Shown in pieces: positions 16,847 to 24,513 of a DNA stretch of 33,833 nucleotides. The first letter of the stretch is position 1. Every line of letters starts with the position of its first letter. This stretch comes from Gammaproteobacteria bacterium (GTDB lineage Bacteria > Pseudomonadota > Gammaproteobacteria > SURF-13). The translations under genes and the position numbers were made by a program. The notes beneath the pieces are model-generated. The model was given only the letters and a program-made list of their open reading frames with translations. It made no database searches and had not been told where the DNA came from. The stretch spans positions 1-33,833 of the forward strand of contig QZKM01000035.1 in the NCBI GenBank assembly GCA_003599485.1, given 5' to 3'.

Positions 16847-16906
16847 CAGTAACGAGTGGCTAGTAGCGAGTAAATGCTTTCCTCGCTACTCGAAACTCGC
16901 CACTGT
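16847..16906. terminator. nested inverted repeat between gltX and tRNA-Ala
   Basis: An inner 9-bp perfect stem AGTAGCGAG/CTCGCTACT (16862-16870 and 16882-16890, 11-base loop) is enclosed by AGTGGC/GCCACT (16855-16860 and 16899-16904) and by CAGT/ACTG outermost. It is probably a transcript-ending or stabilising structure after gltX, but there is no T-tract, so it is not a clear intrinsic terminator. The arms also contain degenerate repeats of CGAGT-AGCGAGT type, which suggests a dispersed element. Confidence 0.4.
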
Positions 16907-16911
16907 ATTCA

Positions 16912-16987
<76 letters not shown>

Positions 16988-17022
16988 AATACCAGAGAAG
17001 AACGAGTCACACGCCACTTTCC

Positions 17023-17098
17023 GTCCCCATCGTCTAGAGGCCTAGGACACTGCCCTTTCACGGCGGCAACAGGGGTTCGAATCCCCTTGGGGACGCCA
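17023..17098 (+). tRNA. tRNA-Glu (TTC)
   Basis: This is 76 bases, nearly the same as E. coli tRNA-Glu. The acceptor stem is GTCCCCA/TGGGGAC, the anticodon stem CTGCC/GGCGG with loop CTTTCAC (anticodon TTC), and the T-arm AGGGG/CCCCT. CCA is encoded. It is probably co-transcribed with tRNA-Ala. Confidence 0.97.
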
Positions 17099-17143
17099 TT
17101 TTATAAAAATACACACCTCTATCACCAGAAGATGCGCAAGCGT

Positions 17144-17971
17144 CTAATGACTCGCATTAGCGATCTCGGCACGGCGCTTTATGACCGCCCACAAACCGAA
17201 CAGGGCAACCAGGGCCGCTGCCTCGATGGCGAGCAAGACATTCAAACCGTCAGCCTGTCCTCCCAACCCCGTATAAAAGAGCACGCTCAACAACAGCACG
17301 GGGGAAGCGACAAACAGGCAGAACCCAAGGAATCGCGCCAGCCACACCAGGGTGCCCCGAAGGTTCTGGTAGCGCTGCATCGTCCAGCGCACGCCCATAA
17401 TGAAACCGGCGAGGAGCGCCAGGAACAGAATGAGGCCAAGCGTGCTCTCGATGCCCTGCGAGATTCCGCCGCTGAACAGTTCGGCAAAAACTGAAAGGGC
17501 CACGGCCCCCACGAGATACAGCGGGAGTAACAGCAGAAGCAGTGCTTCTGCGAGGCCGGCGAGCCGTTCGTTAAGCACCTCAAGCCGGTCTCTTGCGCGT
17601 GCGGCAAGCACACCCGCAAGTATCCCCGCAGCGATTCCAGCCACCGGCGAGACAAGAATCACCGTCTTCGATGCCGCATAATGCCCTGTAACCGCCACAA
17701 GCTCCGCGGCGGCGACTCCAGCCACAACGAAAATCCCGAAAGGAAAACGCTCCACGGCGCGCCGGACCAATGATGTGTTGATGCCTTGCACTACGACCCC
17801 AAGCATGAGCAGGAGAACCAGTTCCATCCCCGCGATACCGGCGGCCAGCGGAAGCAACGTGTTGTGCGTCAAGCCATTCCAGGCGAATATGACGCCGACC
17901 GCCAGTAGGGCAATCGAGATCCATAACTCGATGAAGACGTGTCCGCGCGCCAGCCTCATTTGACTCAACAT
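17144..17971 (-). CDS. polytopic membrane protein of unknown function
   Basis: This encodes 275 residues with about seven hydrophobic spans (starting near residues 14, 42, 75, 104, 143, 179 and 217), short loops and a basic C-terminus (VIKRRAEIANASH). It has no recognisable catalytic motif. I use the ATG at 17971 because AAGGAGT lies 7 bases before it; a TTG one codon upstream is the only alternative. It follows the rubredoxin reductase gene by 65 bases, with an imperfect hairpin in the gap (17990-18012), so it may or may not belong to the peroxide-defence transcript. Confidence 0.75.
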   Translation of the reverse strand: MLSQMRLARGHVFIELWISIALLAVGVIFAWNGLTHNTLLPLAAGIAGMELVLLLMLGVVVQGINTSLVRRAVERFPFGIFVVAGVAAAELVAVTGHYAASKTVILVSPVAGIAAGILAGVLAARARDRLEVLNERLAGLAEALLLLLLPLYLVGAVALSVFAELFSGGISQGIESTLGLILFLALLAGFIMGVRWTMQRYQNLRGTLVWLARFLGFCLFVASPVLLLSVLFYTGLGGQADGLNVLLAIEAAALVALFGLWAVIKRRAEIANASH

Positions 17972-18036
17972 CAAATTACTCCTTAAGCAATAAACTCCGG
18001 GAAGGGGTTTATGTGCGCTCCAGGTTTAAGTTTTTG

Positions 18037-19182
18037 TCAGCCAAGCAGCGGCGGTATTTGCTGCGTGAGCGCAGCTTTCTCGCTTGTTGACTTGCCGGTG
18101 AGCGCAAACCCGTGTAAATGTTGTTGTGCATCATAAAATAACGCGCGCACGCCCTCTTCGCCCTCAGTCACCTGCCACGCGCCGGAAATGCCGGCGGGCG
18201 GCGGTGATACCACGATGGGATAAGCGGGTGTTTTCACCACGACCGGCATGGCCGGATACACGACGGGCGCGGGCGTGCCCGCCAGCGTCCTGGCAAGGGC
18301 GCGGGCGGCGTGCATGATGGGCATGACGAAGGGCAGCACCAATCCTTCAACCTCGGCGCAGTCGCCCAGGGCATACACATCCGGTGCACTGGTTTGCAAA
18401 TAACGGTCCGTCACGATGCCGCGGTTGATTTTGATTCCCGCCTGTTGCGCAAGCAGCACGCGCGGCTTGAGGCCGATCGCGGACAGTACCACGTCCGCCT
18501 CAAGCGCGGCGCCGTCAGCCAGGGTAACAAGATAGCCGTTATGCGCTCGATTGACCGACACGGCCTTCGTATTGGCGTGCCACTCTGCGCCGGTCCTCCC
18601 CAACGCGGCGCGCAATTGCGCGCCCGCCGCTTCCGGCAGCAGCCGGTTGAGCGGCGCCGGGTTGGGATCAACCACGTGCACGCTGAAACCGGCCGTGCAC
18701 AAGTCATTGGCGAACTCGCAGCCGATCAAACCCGCGCCGATGATGACGATACGCTTGGCGCCTTCCAGCGCCTTGCGCAGACGCGCGTAATCCGCCAAGT
18801 CATTCACCGTCAGCACCTGATCCGCAGCGTCACCCGCGAGCGGCGCGCGTATCGGATCCGCGCCCAGGGCCAATACCAGTTTGGAATAGGGTAGCGTCTT
18901 GCCGTCGCAGGTCACGGTATGCCGCGCAGTATCAATGCTGTTTACACGCGTGTGCGCCAGTATCGTGGCGTTGAGTTGCGCCTGCATCTGCGCCACATCC
19001 TGTGTGGCCAGCTGCTCGGCGGTTTTTCCCTGCGCAAAGGCGTTGGACAGCATGGGCTTGGAATAAAAGCGGCCGTCGTCCGCGCTGACGAGCGTGAGCG
19101 GCGTGTCTTTATCAAGCTTGCGCAGCTCGCGCGCTGTAGTGTAACCGGCAAGCCCCGTGCCGATAATCACAATCGAGTGCAT
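18037..19182 (-). CDS. rubredoxin-NAD(+) reductase
   Basis: This is an FAD- and NAD-binding flavoprotein of 381 residues that reduces rubredoxin with NADH. The N-terminal FAD motif is IVIIGTGLAGYTTARELRK (GxGxxG). A second nucleotide-binding motif is RIVIIGAGLIGCEFANDL (about 145-162). The C-terminal FAD motif is VYALGDCAEVEG (about 272-283). There is a short RubB/AlkT-type C-terminal domain and no disulfide motif, so it is not a thioredoxin-reductase type. It lies just downstream of rubredoxin and rubrerythrin, but behind a terminator-like hairpin (19195-19222). ACAGGGA serves as its ribosome-binding site. Confidence 0.93.
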   Translation of the reverse strand: MHSIVIIGTGLAGYTTARELRKLDKDTPLTLVSADDGRFYSKPMLSNAFAQGKTAEQLATQDVAQMQAQLNATILAHTRVNSIDTARHTVTCDGKTLPYSKLVLALGADPIRAPLAGDAADQVLTVNDLADYARLRKALEGAKRIVIIGAGLIGCEFANDLCTAGFSVHVVDPNPAPLNRLLPEAAGAQLRAALGRTGAEWHANTKAVSVNRAHNGYLVTLADGAALEADVVLSAIGLKPRVLLAQQAGIKINRGIVTDRYLQTSAPDVYALGDCAEVEGLVLPFVMPIMHAARALARTLAGTPAPVVYPAMPVVVKTPAYPIVVSPPPAGISGAWQVTEGEEGVRALFYDAQQHLHGFALTGKSTSEKAALTQQIPPLLG

Positions 19183-19188
19183 ATCGTT

Positions 19189-19222
19189 CCCTGTAAAAAA
19201 ACAGGGAGGGCATGGCCCTCCC
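19189..19222 (-). terminator. intrinsic terminator between rubredoxin and its reductase, with competing hairpin
   Basis: On the minus strand an 8-bp stem GGGAGGGC/GCCCTCCC (19204-19222, 3-base loop) is followed by TG and seven T (19195-19201), a canonical intrinsic terminator. An alternative stem CCCTGT/ACAGGG (19189-19206) spans the T-tract, shares three bases with the terminator's 3' arm and covers the ribosome-binding site of the reductase gene. Read-through would therefore be partial and translation possibly restrained. Confidence 0.75.
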
Positions 19223-19233
19223 CTGGTTTCAGA

Positions 19234-19410
19234 TTACGCCGCGTCGCTGATTTCGATCATTTCAAAATCGCTCTTGGCGACGCCGCAGTCGGGACAAGCC
19301 CAGTTTTCCGGGATGTCCCCCCAGCGCGTGCCGGGGGCGATGCCCTCTTCCGGCAGTCCCTTGGCTTCATCATAAATAAAGCCGCATACCACACATTGCC
19401 ATTTCTTCAT
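19234..19410 (-). CDS. rubredoxin (rubrerythrin-linked)
   Basis: This encodes 58 residues from the second [21 protein letters not shown]..., with iron ligands Cys6, Cys9, Cys39 and Cys42. The start at 19410 is preferred because GAGGAG lies 6 bases before it but abuts the ATG at 19416. It lies between rubrerythrin and rubredoxin reductase, so it should carry electrons from the reductase to rubrerythrin, replacing the rubredoxin domain that the rubrerythrin lacks. Confidence 0.96.
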   Translation of the reverse strand: MKKWQCVVCGFIYDEAKGLPEEGIAPGTRWGDIPENWACPDCGVAKSDFEMIEISDAA

Positions 19411-19440
19411 CGTCATCTCCTCAATTTGATTGATATAGTG

Positions 19441-19914
19441 TCAAGCCGTCACTTTTTCGAGCGTGGCGCGGTACTGATTAGCGTGCCGCTCCTCGACCTT
19501 GGCGAGCGCCGCGAAGCGTTTGGCGGCCTTCTCCAGGGTGGCGCGGAAGCGCTGCGCATGCTCTTTTGATTCGGCGATCTGCTCGTCATACTCAGCGACC
19601 GCGGCCTGGTTGCCTTCTTGCACCGCCATGTGCCGGAAATTCGGGTACATCTCGGTGTACTCATACGTCTCTCCGGCGATGGCCATCTCAAGACAACGCG
19701 CCACGTTCATTTCCGGCTTCGGGTACAAAAGGTCCAAATGGCCGAAGGCGTGTTGCACTTCCTGCGCCGCGGTTTCTTCAAACACCCTGGCGGTTTCCAC
19801 GTCGCCGTGCGCGCGCGCGATACCGGCGAAGTACAGGTACTTGATGTGCACCATGGACTCGCCCGCAAAGGCGGCTTCGATGTTTTTTACGGTAATGGAT
19901 GCACTCGTTTTCAT
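19441..19914 (-). CDS. rubrerythrin-family diiron protein without rubredoxin domain
   Basis: Rubrerythrins reduce hydrogen peroxide to water. This one has 157 residues, only the ferritin-like four-helix bundle; the usual C-terminal rubredoxin domain is missing and is encoded as the next gene. Candidate diiron ligands are Glu19 (FAGES), Glu52 and His55 (EVQH), Glu82 and Glu85 (GETYEYTEMYP), and Glu115 with His119 (ESKEH). A second EERH (about 141-144) recalls the end helix of rubrerythrin. AGGAGATGAAAC precedes the ATG. An OxyR-type operator and promoter lie directly upstream. Confidence 0.9.
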   Translation of the reverse strand: MKTSASITVKNIEAAFAGESMVHIKYLYFAGIARAHGDVETARVFEETAAQEVQHAFGHLDLLYPKPEMNVARCLEMAIAGETYEYTEMYPNFRHMAVQEGNQAAVAEYDEQIAESKEHAQRFRATLEKAAKRFAALAKVEERHANQYRATLEKVTA

Positions 19915-19959
19915 GTTTCATCTCCTATGTTGGTTCGCCGCTCATTGCGGCATGAGGAG

Positions 19960-19988
19960 ATGATAGGGGCGGAGGCATGATTAATCTA
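19960..19988 (-). promoter_or_regulatory. predicted promoter of the rubrerythrin operon
   Basis: TAGATT (-35, 19983-19988) is separated by 17 bases from TATCAT (-10, 19960-19965) on the minus strand. The poor -35 next to an activator site is typical of OxyR-activated promoters. The start would fall near 19953, giving a 5' UTR of about 40 bases. Confidence 0.55.
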
Positions 19989-20025
19989 ATTGATTGTATT
20001 AAATATATTGATAGATTTTAGCTAT
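19989..20025 (-). promoter_or_regulatory. OxyR-type operator
   Basis: The known OxyR site is two ATAGnTnnnAnCTAT elements separated by 7 bases. At 20011-20025 one element matches all 10 fixed positions (ATAGCTAAAATCTAT on the minus strand). Seven bases further, 19989-20003 (TTTAATACAATCAAT) matches 6 of 10. The site directly touches the predicted -35 of the rubrerythrin promoter, the position expected for activation, and it overlaps the stop codon of oxyR itself. Confidence 0.65.
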
Positions 20026-20972
20026 TATGTCCGGCCATGCGGACGGGCGTTATCAACATAGCTCACGCAGCGCAGTCCGCAGGCGTGCACCGCCTCGCGC
20101 AACGCCTTGATCGCATCCGGGCGCGGGAAGCTGTCGCGCCAGGCGAGCGCGATGCGCCGCTTCGGCGCAGCGCCGGCAAACGGACGCACGTTAAGCAGCC
20201 TGTTTTCCGGCGGGTGCGCGTACACCGAGGTGCATGGCAGCACCGTGACGCCCGCGCCGGACGCCACCATGTGGCGGATGGTCTCCAGCGAGCCGCCTTC
20301 CAGCGTGCGTTGCAGGCTGCCTACCGCGCTGGAGCGGTTGAGGTCGGGGCATACCCTCAGCACCTGATCGCGGAAGCAATGACCCGGCCCCAGCAATAGC
20401 AGGTTTTCCCCGGCAAGTTCGCCCGCCTTGACGGCCTTCTGTTTTTTCCAGGGATGCGCGGCGGGCGTCACCACCACGAACGGCTCGTCGTACAGCGCCT
20501 GAGTCACGACGCCGGGCGCTTCAAACGGCAGCGAAATCATAATCACGTCCAGCGCGCCTTCCCTCAAAAGCTCGCTCAGGGTGGCGGTGTAACTCTCCTC
20601 AATCAACAGCGGCATGCGCGGCGCGCGCTTGTGCAGCAGCGGTATCAGGTACGGCAAAAGATACGGCCCGATGGTGTAGATCACGCCGAAGCGCAGCGGC
20701 CCCGCCAGCGGGTCCTTGCCCTGTTGCGCGATCTGCTTGATGACGGCGGTCTGCTCCAGTGCGCGCTGCGCCTGGGCGACGATGCGCTCGCCGACGGGTG
20801 TGAGCGTGACTTCCGCGCCCGCGCGCTCAAACAGCACCACCCCCAGCTCATCCTCCAGCTTGCGGATCGCCACGCTCAACGTGGGCTGGCTGACGAAGCA
20901 CGCCTGCGCGGCGCGCCTGAAGTGGCGTTCGCGCGCCACCGCCACGATGTAACGCAGTTCGGTGAGCGTCAT
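20025..20972 (-). CDS. oxyR: peroxide-sensing LysR-type regulator OxyR
   Basis: OxyR activates peroxide-defence genes when an intramolecular disulfide forms. It has 315 residues. The N-terminal winged HTH is typical (HFRRAAQACFVSQPTLSVAIRKLEDELGV). The sensing pair sits in GPGHCFRDQVLRVC at Cys199 and Cys208, the same numbering and spacing as E. coli OxyR. It starts 3 bases after the nlpC/p60 gene stop and lies immediately upstream of its likely target, the rubrerythrin operon, in the same orientation. Confidence 0.96.
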   Translation of the reverse strand: MTLTELRYIVAVARERHFRRAAQACFVSQPTLSVAIRKLEDELGVVLFERAGAEVTLTPVGERIVAQAQRALEQTAVIKQIAQQGKDPLAGPLRFGVIYTIGPYLLPYLIPLLHKRAPRMPLLIEESYTATLSELLREGALDVIMISLPFEAPGVVTQALYDEPFVVVTPAAHPWKKQKAVKAGELAGENLLLLGPGHCFRDQVLRVCPDLNRSSAVGSLQRTLEGGSLETIRHMVASGAGVTVLPCTSVYAHPPENRLLNVRPFAGAAPKRRIALAWRDSFPRPDAIKALREAVHACGLRCVSYVDNARPHGRT

Positions 20973-20975
20973 CGT

Positions 20976-21464
20976 CTAATCAAACCGGCCGCCGCGCACG
21001 AAGCGCTCGCGCCAGTAGCGGTTGGCCAGGCTTGCCATCGTCACCTCTTTGCCTGTCGCCGGGGCATGAATGAATTGACCGTTGCTTATATAGAGCCCGA
21101 CGTGAGAAACGGCGCGCCCGTCCAGCCTGAAAAACACCAGGTCGCCCGGCTCAAGCCCGCGCGCGGAAACCGGGCGGGTGGCCTGATACTGCGCGAGGGT
21201 GGTGCGCGGCACGGCGAACCCCGCCTCCCGGTAGCTGTAGTACACCAGGCCGCTGCAATCAAACCCGTTGGGCGAGCTGCCGCCGTAGCTGTATGGCACG
21301 CCCAGCATTTCCCGCGCAACATATAGCGCCCGCATGGCCGTGTCCGCATCAGGGGGATAAGCCTCCTCCGGAGCGGCGCGCCCCTGCATGGGCGCGCCGG
21401 CGCAGCCGCCGAGCAACAGCGCGGCGCACAGGAACAGACAGGCTGGGCGCGGTGTGACGGTCAT
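20976..21464 (-). CDS. NlpC/P60 lipoprotein, putative peptidoglycan endopeptidase
   Basis: This encodes 162 residues. The lipobox LGGC (Cys21) implies outer- or inner-membrane anchoring. The catalytic triad of the papain-like NlpC/P60 fold is Cys70 (GFDCSGLV), His121 (VSHVGLY) and His133 (FIHAP). The family cleaves D-glutamyl-diaminopimelate bonds in peptidoglycan stem peptides. It lies upstream of oxyR by 3 bases and divergent from the penicillin-binding protein gene; both neighbours on that side act on the cell wall. Confidence 0.93.
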   Translation of the reverse strand: MTVTPRPACLFLCAALLLGGCAGAPMQGRAAPEEAYPPDADTAMRALYVAREMLGVPYSYGGSSPNGFDCSGLVYYSYREAGFAVPRTTLAQYQATRPVSARGLEPGDLVFFRLDGRAVSHVGLYISNGQFIHAPATGKEVTMASLANRYWRERFVRGGRFD

Positions 21465-21584
21465 CGGTGTCGCGTCATGCTAAAACGCCCCCCCGTCGAA
21501 AGCAAGCACAAGAAGTGTCAACCTGACGCTTAAAACGTATATACTTGAATATCCGTACACGAAGCTCCCTGTTTCACATTCGCC

Positions 21585-23891
21585 TTGACTCGCCGCAAAA
21601 AAACCCTGCTGCGCCTGGCCGCAAAGATGGCACTGGCAATGGCCATCATCACCGTGCCTTACGTGCTGTACCTGGATTTCACCGTGCGCACGCACTTTGA
21701 AGGCAAACGGTGGGAATTGCCGGCGCGCGTCTATGCGCGTCCGCTGGAACTGTTTCAGGGCATGCGCCTCACCCCCGCGGCGCTTGACGCGGAATTGTCC
21801 GATCTCGGTTACCGCCGCAACGCGCGCCTGGACGCAGCGGGCCAGTACAGTCCGGGCGACAACGAACTGCGTTTCGTCACGCGCGCGTTCCGCTTCTGGG
21901 ACAGCGCCGAGCCCTCGCGCAAGGTGCGCGTGGCGTTTGAAGGCGGCGCCGTCCATGAGTTGCAGGATTTCGAGAGCGGCAAAACGCTCGACCTGGTGCG
22001 GCTCGATCCGGTGCTGATCGGCAGCATCTATCCCGCGCACCACGAAGACCGGGTGCTGGTGCAGATCGGCGAAGTTCCTCCCCTGCTCATCAAAACCCTG
22101 ATCGCCGTGGAGGACCGGCATTACTACCGGCATTACGGCGTCAACCCGGTTTCCATCGCTCGCGCGATGCTGGCCAATCTGCGCAGCGGCCGCGCGGTGC
22201 AGGGCGGCAGCACGCTCACCCAGCAACTGGTCAAGAATTTTTACCTCACTTCGGAACGCACCTGGTGGCGCAAGCTCAACGAGGCCATCATGGCGCTGCT
22301 GCTGGAGGCGCATTACAGCAAGGACGAAATCCTGGAGGCCTACCTCAATGAAGTATTCCTCGGCCAGGAAGGCAGCCGCGCTATCCACGGTTTCAGCCTT
22401 GCCAGCCGGTTTTATTTCGGCCAGCCGCTCAACGAACTGAAACTTCCGCAATTCGCCTTGCTGGTGGGCATGGTGCGCGGCCCTTCCTACTACGATCCGC
22501 GCCGCCACGCGGAGCGCGCCCTGGCCCTGCGCAGCCTGGTACTGGATGTGCTGCTGGATCAGCAGCTCATCACCGCGGAGGAGGCCAGAACCGCCAAGGC
22601 CGCGCCGCTCGGGGTCATTCCCCGTGCGCCAAGCGGCACCTCGCCTTATCCGGCGTTCATGGATTTGCTGCGCCGCCAGTTGAAGCGGGATTACAAAGAA
22701 GAGGATTTGACTTCCGAGGGCCTGCAAATCTTCACCACGTTCGATCCGCGCATTCAGAAAAATACCGAACAGGCGCTCGACGCGCGCATCGCGCAACTGG
22801 AAAAACAATACAAAATCCCCGCCGGGCGATTGGAAGGCGCGGTGGTCGTGGCGCGCAACGATAACGGCGAGGTGCTGGCCGTGGCGGGCGGGCGCGAGGC
22901 GCGCTACTCCGGATTCAACCGCGCCCTGGACGCGCAGCGCCCCATCGGCTCGCTGGTCAAACCCGCGGTCTATCTCACCGCGCTCAGCCTTCCGAAGCGC
23001 TACACGCTCGCCACCCTGCTCGATGACAGTCCCGTCACCTTCAACAACCCGGGCGGCAAACCGTGGGCGCCGCAAAATTACGATCTCCAGAATCACGGCA
23101 TGGTGCCGCTGCTCGGCGCGCTCGCGCATTCCTATAACGTATCCACCGCGCGCCTGGGAATGGAGATCGGCGTGCCAGGCGTGGTGCGCACCATGAAGCG
23201 GCTTGGCGTCATGCGCGATATCGCGCCCTTCCCCTCCGTACTGCTCGGCGCCGTGGAACTCACTCCCATCGAAGTGACGCAGATGTACCAAACCATCGCC
23301 AGCGGCGGGTTCCGCGCGCCGCTGCGCTCGATCCGCGAGGTGCTCACGGTCAAGGGAGAGCCGCTGCAGCGTTATCCGCTCTCGGTGGAACAGGTGTACG
23401 AGCCGGCCCCGGTGTTCCTGCTCACCACCGCGTTGCAGCAGGTGGTCAGCGCGGGCACGGCGCGTTCCGTGATTCAACAGCTGCCGGACGGCCTGACCGT
23501 GGCCGGCAAGACCGGAACCACCGACGATCTGCGCGACAGCTGGTTCGCCGGATTCAGCGGCCAGCACCTGGCTGTGGTGTGGGTTGGGCGCGACGATAAT
23601 CGGCCTACCGGTTTGAGCGGCGCCAGCGGCGCGCTCAGGGTATGGGGTGATATCATGGGAACGATCGGCGCCGATCCGTTGCGCCTGACGCCGCCCGCCA
23701 GCGTGGAGCTGGCGCGCGTAGACCTGCAAACCGGTTTACGCGCGGGACCGGGATGCGCCGACGCCGTGGAGCTGCCCTTCATCGAGGGTTCCGCCCCTGG
23801 CGAAATATCTCCGTGCGCTGACGGGGGAGAGAATTCCATCGAGCGCTTTTTCAAACGGTTCTTTCAGGCTCAACCTGCACGATCCCGCTAA
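21585..23891 (+). CDS. mrcB: bifunctional class A penicillin-binding protein 1B
   Basis: This enzyme polymerises and cross-links peptidoglycan. It has 768 residues. A short basic tail and one membrane span (about 15-33) are followed by a UB2H-like domain (about 50-125). The glycosyltransferase domain has Glu176 (VEDRHYYRHYG), QGGSTLTQQLVKN and ILEAYLNEVFLGQ. The transpeptidase domain has Ser456-x-x-Lys459 (GSLVKP), Ser516-Tyr-Asn and Lys642-Thr-Gly (GKTGTTDDLRDSW). The start is a TTG without an obvious ribosome-binding site. It is preferred because it keeps the TRRKK basic segment before the span; an ATG at 21627 is the alternative. Confidence 0.95.
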   Translation: MTRRKKTLLRLAAKMALAMAIITVPYVLYLDFTVRTHFEGKRWELPARVYARPLELFQGMRLTPAALDAELSDLGYRRNARLDAAGQYSPGDNELRFVTRAFRFWDSAEPSRKVRVAFEGGAVHELQDFESGKTLDLVRLDPVLIGSIYPAHHEDRVLVQIGEVPPLLIKTLIAVEDRHYYRHYGVNPVSIARAMLANLRSGRAVQGGSTLTQQLVKNFYLTSERTWWRKLNEAIMALLLEAHYSKDEILEAYLNEVFLGQEGSRAIHGFSLASRFYFGQPLNELKLPQFALLVGMVRGPSYYDPRRHAERALALRSLVLDVLLDQQLITAEEARTAKAAPLGVIPRAPSGTSPYPAFMDLLRRQLKRDYKEEDLTSEGLQIFTTFDPRIQKNTEQALDARIAQLEKQYKIPAGRLEGAVVVARNDNGEVLAVAGGREARYSGFNRALDAQRPIGSLVKPAVYLTALSLPKRYTLATLLDDSPVTFNNPGGKPWAPQNYDLQNHGMVPLLGALAHSYNVSTARLGMEIGVPGVVRTMKRLGVMRDIAPFPSVLLGAVELTPIEVTQMYQTIASGGFRAPLRSIREVLTVKGEPLQRYPLSVEQVYEPAPVFLLTTALQQVVSAGTARSVIQQLPDGLTVAGKTGTTDDLRDSWFAGFSGQHLAVVWVGRDDNRPTGLSGASGALRVWGDIMGTIGADPLRLTPPASVELARVDLQTGLRAGPGCADAVELPFIEGSAPGEISPCADGGENSIERFFKRFFQAQPARSR

Positions 23892-23909
23892 AAGCGGTAT
23901 TATTTAAGC

Positions 23910-24497
23910 GTGACACTCTTCCTGCGCCATCATCCTCCTGGCCCATTGCTTATGCTTGCCGCGTGCGCGGCGTTGTCAGGCTGCGCCGCTACAGGTACTG
24001 CCCCGATACAGGATCGCAGCGCGGAAACAGCGCCGGCAGCGCCGTCCGTGGAAGAACCTGCCGTGAGTGTCATGGCGCTGCCGGAGACAACGGGCGAACT
24101 CCGCGCCGAACCGCTGCCGGAAAACACGGCGCCGCAAATGATTGCCGAGGATGTCCCGCCGGCGCCGAATTCCGCCGTGGTGGCATTGCTTGACAATGCG
24201 GACCAGCAAAGCAGAATCGGCCGGCTGGACGCGGCGGCGGCGGCGCTGGAGCGCGCCCTGCGTCTGGAGCCGCGTAACGCCGAGGTGTGGAGCCGCCTGG
24301 CCGAGATACGGCTGCAACAGGGCCAACTGGATCAGGCGGCGAATCTCGCCGCCAAGTCCAATAACCTGGCGGGCAATAACGTCAGCGTGCTGGCGCGCAA
24401 CTGGAAAACCATCGCCCAGGCGCGCAGCCGCAAGGGCGATCTCAAGGGCGCGCGCGAGGCCCAGGATAAGCTGCGTGAACTGGAAGGGAAAAGATAG
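23910..24497 (+). CDS. TPR-containing lipoprotein
   Basis: This encodes 195 residues from a GTG. The lipobox is LSGC, about residue 25. A linker rich in Ala, Pro and Glu (about 30-85) leads to roughly two tetratricopeptide repeats (DNADQQSRIGRLDAAAAALERALRLEPRNAEVWSRLAEIRLQQGQLDQA...). It starts 18 bases after mrcB in the same direction, so it is probably co-transcribed. By position and shape it may be an outer-membrane lipoprotein assisting the PBP, analogous in arrangement but not in sequence to LpoB. That link is inference. It ends 16 bases from the convergent leuA gene. Confidence 0.82.
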   Translation: MTLFLRHHPPGPLLMLAACAALSGCAATGTAPIQDRSAETAPAAPSVEEPAVSVMALPETTGELRAEPLPENTAPQMIAEDVPPAPNSAVVALLDNADQQSRIGRLDAAAAALERALRLEPRNAEVWSRLAEIRLQQGQLDQAANLAAKSNNLAGNNVSVLARNWKTIAQARSRKGDLKGAREAQDKLRELEGKR

Positions 24498-24513
24498 CCC
24501 TGCGCCCGCCAGG

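Noticed and set aside
17990-18012. Intrinsic terminator after the rubredoxin reductase gene
   Set aside because: The stem ATAAAC/GTTTAT with a C-A mismatch on the minus strand and no proper T-tract is too weak to call; it is mentioned only as a possible boundary.
21480-23729. 749-residue minus-strand open frame opposite mrcB
   Set aside because: It lies wholly antisense to a PBP1B with all catalytic motifs; the composition is typical of a GC-rich shadow frame (rich in H, R, Q, A and G) and no domain is visible.
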